Positions 5,582-6,625 of a DNA stretch of 6,625 nucleotides are shown piece by piece. Numbering within the stretch: position 1 is the first letter of the stretch; the number at the start of each line of letters is the position of its first letter. A program made the position numbers and the translations under genes. The notes beneath the pieces are model-generated. The model searched no databases. It had not been told where the DNA came from and was given only the letters and a program-made list of their open reading frames with translations. This DNA comes from Planctomycetota bacterium (GTDB lineage Bacteria > Planctomycetota > Phycisphaerae > UBA1845): NCBI GenBank assembly GCA_022566435.1, contig JADFIX010000130.1, positions 1 to 6,625 on the forward strand. The letters run 5' to 3'.

Positions 5582-5659
5582 GCGGAGTCATCGTGAGCCT
5601 TTCCCATGCGTCCTCGCGGCGCGGCGGCATGTGCTGATCAACTCACACGGTGACTCCGC
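5582..5659 (+). ncRNA. Long stem-loop in the presumed leader of the HNH gene
   Basis: GCGGAGTCA (5582-5590) pairs perfectly with TGACTCCGC (5651-5659). After a small asymmetric internal loop, GTGAG (5593-5597) pairs with CTCAC (5642-5646). The 44-nt loop contains CATGC/GCATG (5605-5609, 5627-5631). That gives about 14 Watson-Crick pairs in one coaxial stem plus an inner hairpin, between the promoter near 5500 and the gene at 5740. It does not include the ribosome binding site and has no T-run. It could be a cis-regulatory RNA, a small RNA, a protein-binding site or part of a mobile-element end; no known RNA family was recognised. Confidence 0.45.
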
Positions 5660-5727
5660 CTAGCGCGCAAGGCGAGCCGAGAAGGTGCTACGAACACCAA
5701 CCCGGCTCTGGCCAAGCGACACCACAG

Positions 5728-5734
5728 GGAGGTG
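5728..5734 (+). promoter_or_regulatory. Ribosome binding site of the HNH gene
   Basis: GGAGGTG lies 5 nt before the ATG at 5740 (7 nt from the GGAGG core). It fixes the start here rather than at the in-frame upstream codon at 5650, which lies inside the leader stem-loop. Confidence 0.75.
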
Positions 5735-5739
5735 CCGAC

Positions 5740-6084
5740 ATGGTTACCGTTGATCGTACCGCAAGTCCCGTCCATCCGGAACAACAAGGAGAAAGCGCAG
5801 CCCCCCGCGGCAAGGTCCGCCACCGCATCCGCGTCCAGTCTTACATGCTTGTCAAACGGGGCGAAGTGGACCTGACCCCCTGTCTGGTCTGCGGCTCCGA
5901 GCAGAACCTGACGATCCACCACGTGGAGCCCATGCAACCGGATCGCTTCGTGTTTCTGTGCGAGCAATGCCACGCCCTGGCCCACACACCTGTGTTTCGC
6001 ACGATGGAGGTCTGTATCGCGTCGGGTCATTTCAGCATCCGTCCCGAAGCGATCCTCCCGCGAAAGGACGTGTGCCGTGGCTAA
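5740..6084 (+). CDS. Small HNH-type / zinc-ribbon protein
   Basis: The product has 114 residues. A loose N-terminus (1-25) precedes the basic segment KVRHRIRVQSYMLVKRGEVD. The core is C48-x2-C51 (PCLVCGSEQN), IHHVEP with H60-H61, then FVFLCEQCHALAH with C74, C77, H78 and H82. This is the layout of small HNH proteins often seen in phages and accessory DNA, where the CxxC pairs bind zinc and the histidines form the nuclease site. The position normally held by Asn before the LC..CH strand is Arg69 (PDRFVFLC), so nuclease activity is uncertain and a structural or DNA-binding role is possible. The C-terminus (TMEVCIASGHFSIRPEAILP) is unfamiliar. There is a good ribosome binding site, a separate promoter and a long structured leader. 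The stop overlaps a possible GTG start of a following frame by 8 nt. Confidence 0.75.
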   Translation: MVTVDRTASPVHPEQQGESAAPRGKVRHRIRVQSYMLVKRGEVDLTPCLVCGSEQNLTIHHVEPMQPDRFVFLCEQCHALAHTPVFRTMEVCIASGHFSIRPEAILPRKDVCRG

Positions 6085-6277
6085 CAAGGCCAAACGAACG
6101 TAGCGGGCCAAGCGCAGGACGCCAAGGCCGCCGGTCTCGGTGCGACCCGGTTGCGACGTGTTCGTGCAGTTTACCGACGCCGTACGCGAAGAACCGGCGA
6201 CGTGCTTGGCTGGTAAATATTTCCCACCGCGCCAGGTGAGGGACGGAGTCTCGGGCGTTTCCATGCCCAATGTTTAA
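6077..6277 (+). pseudogene. Reading frame coupled to the HNH gene, broken by an amber codon
   Basis: A GTG at 6077 overlaps the HNH stop by 8 nt, the arrangement of a translationally coupled gene. It reads VANKAKRT, then TAG at 6101-6103. The same frame then stays open for 57 codons to TAA at 6275-6277: RAKRRTPRPPVSVRP, then GCDVFVQFTDAVREEP and a Lys/Pro-containing end ...GVSMPNV. Codons after the TAG have coding-like GC-rich third positions. It may be a gene with a nonsense mutation, a base-call error, a shorter protein starting at one of the in-frame GTG codons (6140, 6158, 6164, none with a good ribosome binding site), or chance. No family recognised. The HNH frame after its own stop is also open for about 43 codons (Q-rich, then R-rich), which weakens the coding argument. 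Confidence 0.3.
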
Positions 6278-6345
6278 CCCGTCCCCCACACTCGCTAACG
6301 GAAAAGCTGGAATCCCCATAATTCACGGCAATTTCCGCTTCGCGA
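6278..6345. other. Short gap, nothing recognised
   Basis: Between the amber-interrupted frame and the minus-strand dockerin-like remnant I see no gene, promoter or terminator that can be supported. Confidence 0.4.
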
Positions 6346-6477
6346 CTAGCAATTCGGGTCGGCGTTGTCGGTACGTCCGCGTACTCCGGACAAACGTCGT
6401 CGATTCGCCATGTCGTCTGTCGCGGTCGTCGTGCCATCGGCGTTCGTATCGACACCCCATTCGCCAACCGGTAACGT
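6346..6477 (-). pseudogene. Dockerin-like calcium-loop remnant past the stop of the right-edge gene
   Basis: On the minus strand, in a different frame from the gene at 6486-6625 and starting 8 bp past its stop, the sequence reads TLPVGEWGVDTNADGTTTAT, then DDMANRR..., and stops TAG at 6346-6348 after DNADPNC. DTNADGTTTATD (codons 6450 down to 6415) fits the DxNxDGxxxxxD calcium-binding loop of type I dockerin repeats, and GEWGVDTNADG resembles the repeat style of planctomycete secreted proteins. There is no start codon or ribosome binding site of its own. It could be a frameshifted C-terminal half of the adjacent gene or the decayed end of a duplicate. Confidence 0.35.
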
Positions 6478-6485
6478 TCGCGATT

Positions 6486-6625
6486 CTAGGGATCCTCGCA
6501 CTGTCCTATTTCCGAACCGGGATACTCGATGCCCGTAAAGGCCTGCACAAACGCGAACACATCGTCGAAATTCACGAACCTGTTGATCTGCACGCCGCTC
6601 AAGAGAGGGTGAATGTCCGTGATCG
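6486..6625 (-). CDS. C-terminus of a secreted dockerin-like protein (5' part beyond right edge)
   Basis: The last 45 codons of a minus-strand gene enter from the right edge and end in TAG (6486-6488). They read ITDIHPLLSGVQINRFVNFD, continue DVFAFVQAFTGIEYPG and end with EIGQCEDP. The VNFDDVFAFVQAFTG segment is the second half of a dockerin-type or EF-hand-like repeat (loop Asp residues then a hydrophobic helix), and such a unit followed by YPG and a Cys is a common C-terminus in planctomycete secreted proteins. The canonical DxNxDG loop before it is degenerate (SGVQINRF). The protein's main domains, start and signal peptide are outside the window. No terminator is visible after the stop. The frame call is supported by coding-like codons; the family call is from pattern only. 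Confidence 0.55.
   Translation of the reverse strand, partial: ITDIHPLLSGVQINRFVNFDDVFAFVQAFTGIEYPGSEIGQCEDP

Larger units (their letters stand above)
5250..5739. other. 490-bp intergenic region before the HNH gene
   Basis: No gene is seen here. Apart from the elements listed separately, it holds a direct repeat TGTGTCATC (5399-5407, 5422-5430), a GGCCGG-GCA-CCGGCC hairpin (5450-5464) and a T-tract (5489-5495) just upstream of the promoter -35 that could act as an UP element. A 14-codon frame at 5552-5596 lacks a ribosome binding site. Confidence 0.5.

Noticed and set aside
5552..5596. 14-codon frame in the HNH leader as a leader peptide
   Set aside because: No ribosome binding site and no run of a particular amino acid that would suggest attenuation.
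5638..6270. Minus-strand frame of 210 codons opposite the HNH gene
   Set aside because: The zinc/HNH motif and a good Shine-Dalgarno site support the plus strand; the antisense product shows no family features.
6171..6467. Minus-strand frame of 98 codons at the right side
   Set aside because: It needs a TTG start without a ribosome binding site and conflicts with the DTNADG-bearing frame; no domain recognised.

Overview
The window looks like a piece of a GC-rich planctomycete-type (Planctomycetota) chromosome. Three things point there: two small secreted Cys-rich proteins that end in a P-x-V-S-x-W / hydrophobic helix / Arg-rich tail sorting signal, one of them with GACC-type Cys repeats; a DUF4139 secreted protein; and, at the right edge, a protein end with a dockerin-like VNFDDV segment. 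The taxonomic call is an inference from protein style. No rRNA, tRNA, CRISPR array, transposase or integrase was found.

Layout, left to right. (1) The C-terminal catalytic part of seryl-tRNA synthetase enters from the left edge (to 817). (2) 140 bp later, on the same strand, lies a complete exported DUF4139 protein (958-2517). (3) A short spacer with a dispersed repeat, a hairpin and a tandem 10-mer leads to a secreted Cys-rich protein (2648-3157), which ends in a clear intrinsic terminator. (4) A second secreted Cys-rich protein with the same type of C-terminal signal faces it on the minus strand (3301-3780) and has its own strong candidate promoter. (5) About 700 bp follow without a confident gene. 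They hold several inverted repeats, a weak small reading frame and a strong plus-strand terminator (4383-4408) whose gene is not obvious. (6) A MerR-family regulator with a C-terminal TipAS-like ligand-binding domain (4500-5249) sits behind a promoter with MerR-type geometry: a 19-bp spacer containing a dyad. (7) About 490 bp follow with a second copy of the dispersed repeat, a perfect -35 promoter and a long stem-loop in the presumed leader of (8), a small HNH/zinc-ribbon protein (5740-6084). (9) A frame overlapping its stop reads like a coupled second gene but has an amber codon at position 9. (10) The right edge holds the C-terminus of a minus-strand secreted/dockerin-like protein (6486-6625), with a second dockerin-like calcium-loop remnant in another frame just past its stop.

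The genes do not form one pathway. serS is housekeeping. The DUF4139 protein, the two Cys-rich proteins and the right-edge protein belong to the cell envelope or secreted fraction. The TipAS regulator looks autoregulated and has no obvious adjacent target. The HNH gene with its structured leader and broken follower is the most accessory-like part. I did not find a convincing new multi-gene defence or mobile system. The best leads are the hidden transcript implied by the orphan terminator, the structured HNH leader, the amber-interrupted frame, the dispersed repeat and the paired sorting-signal proteins.
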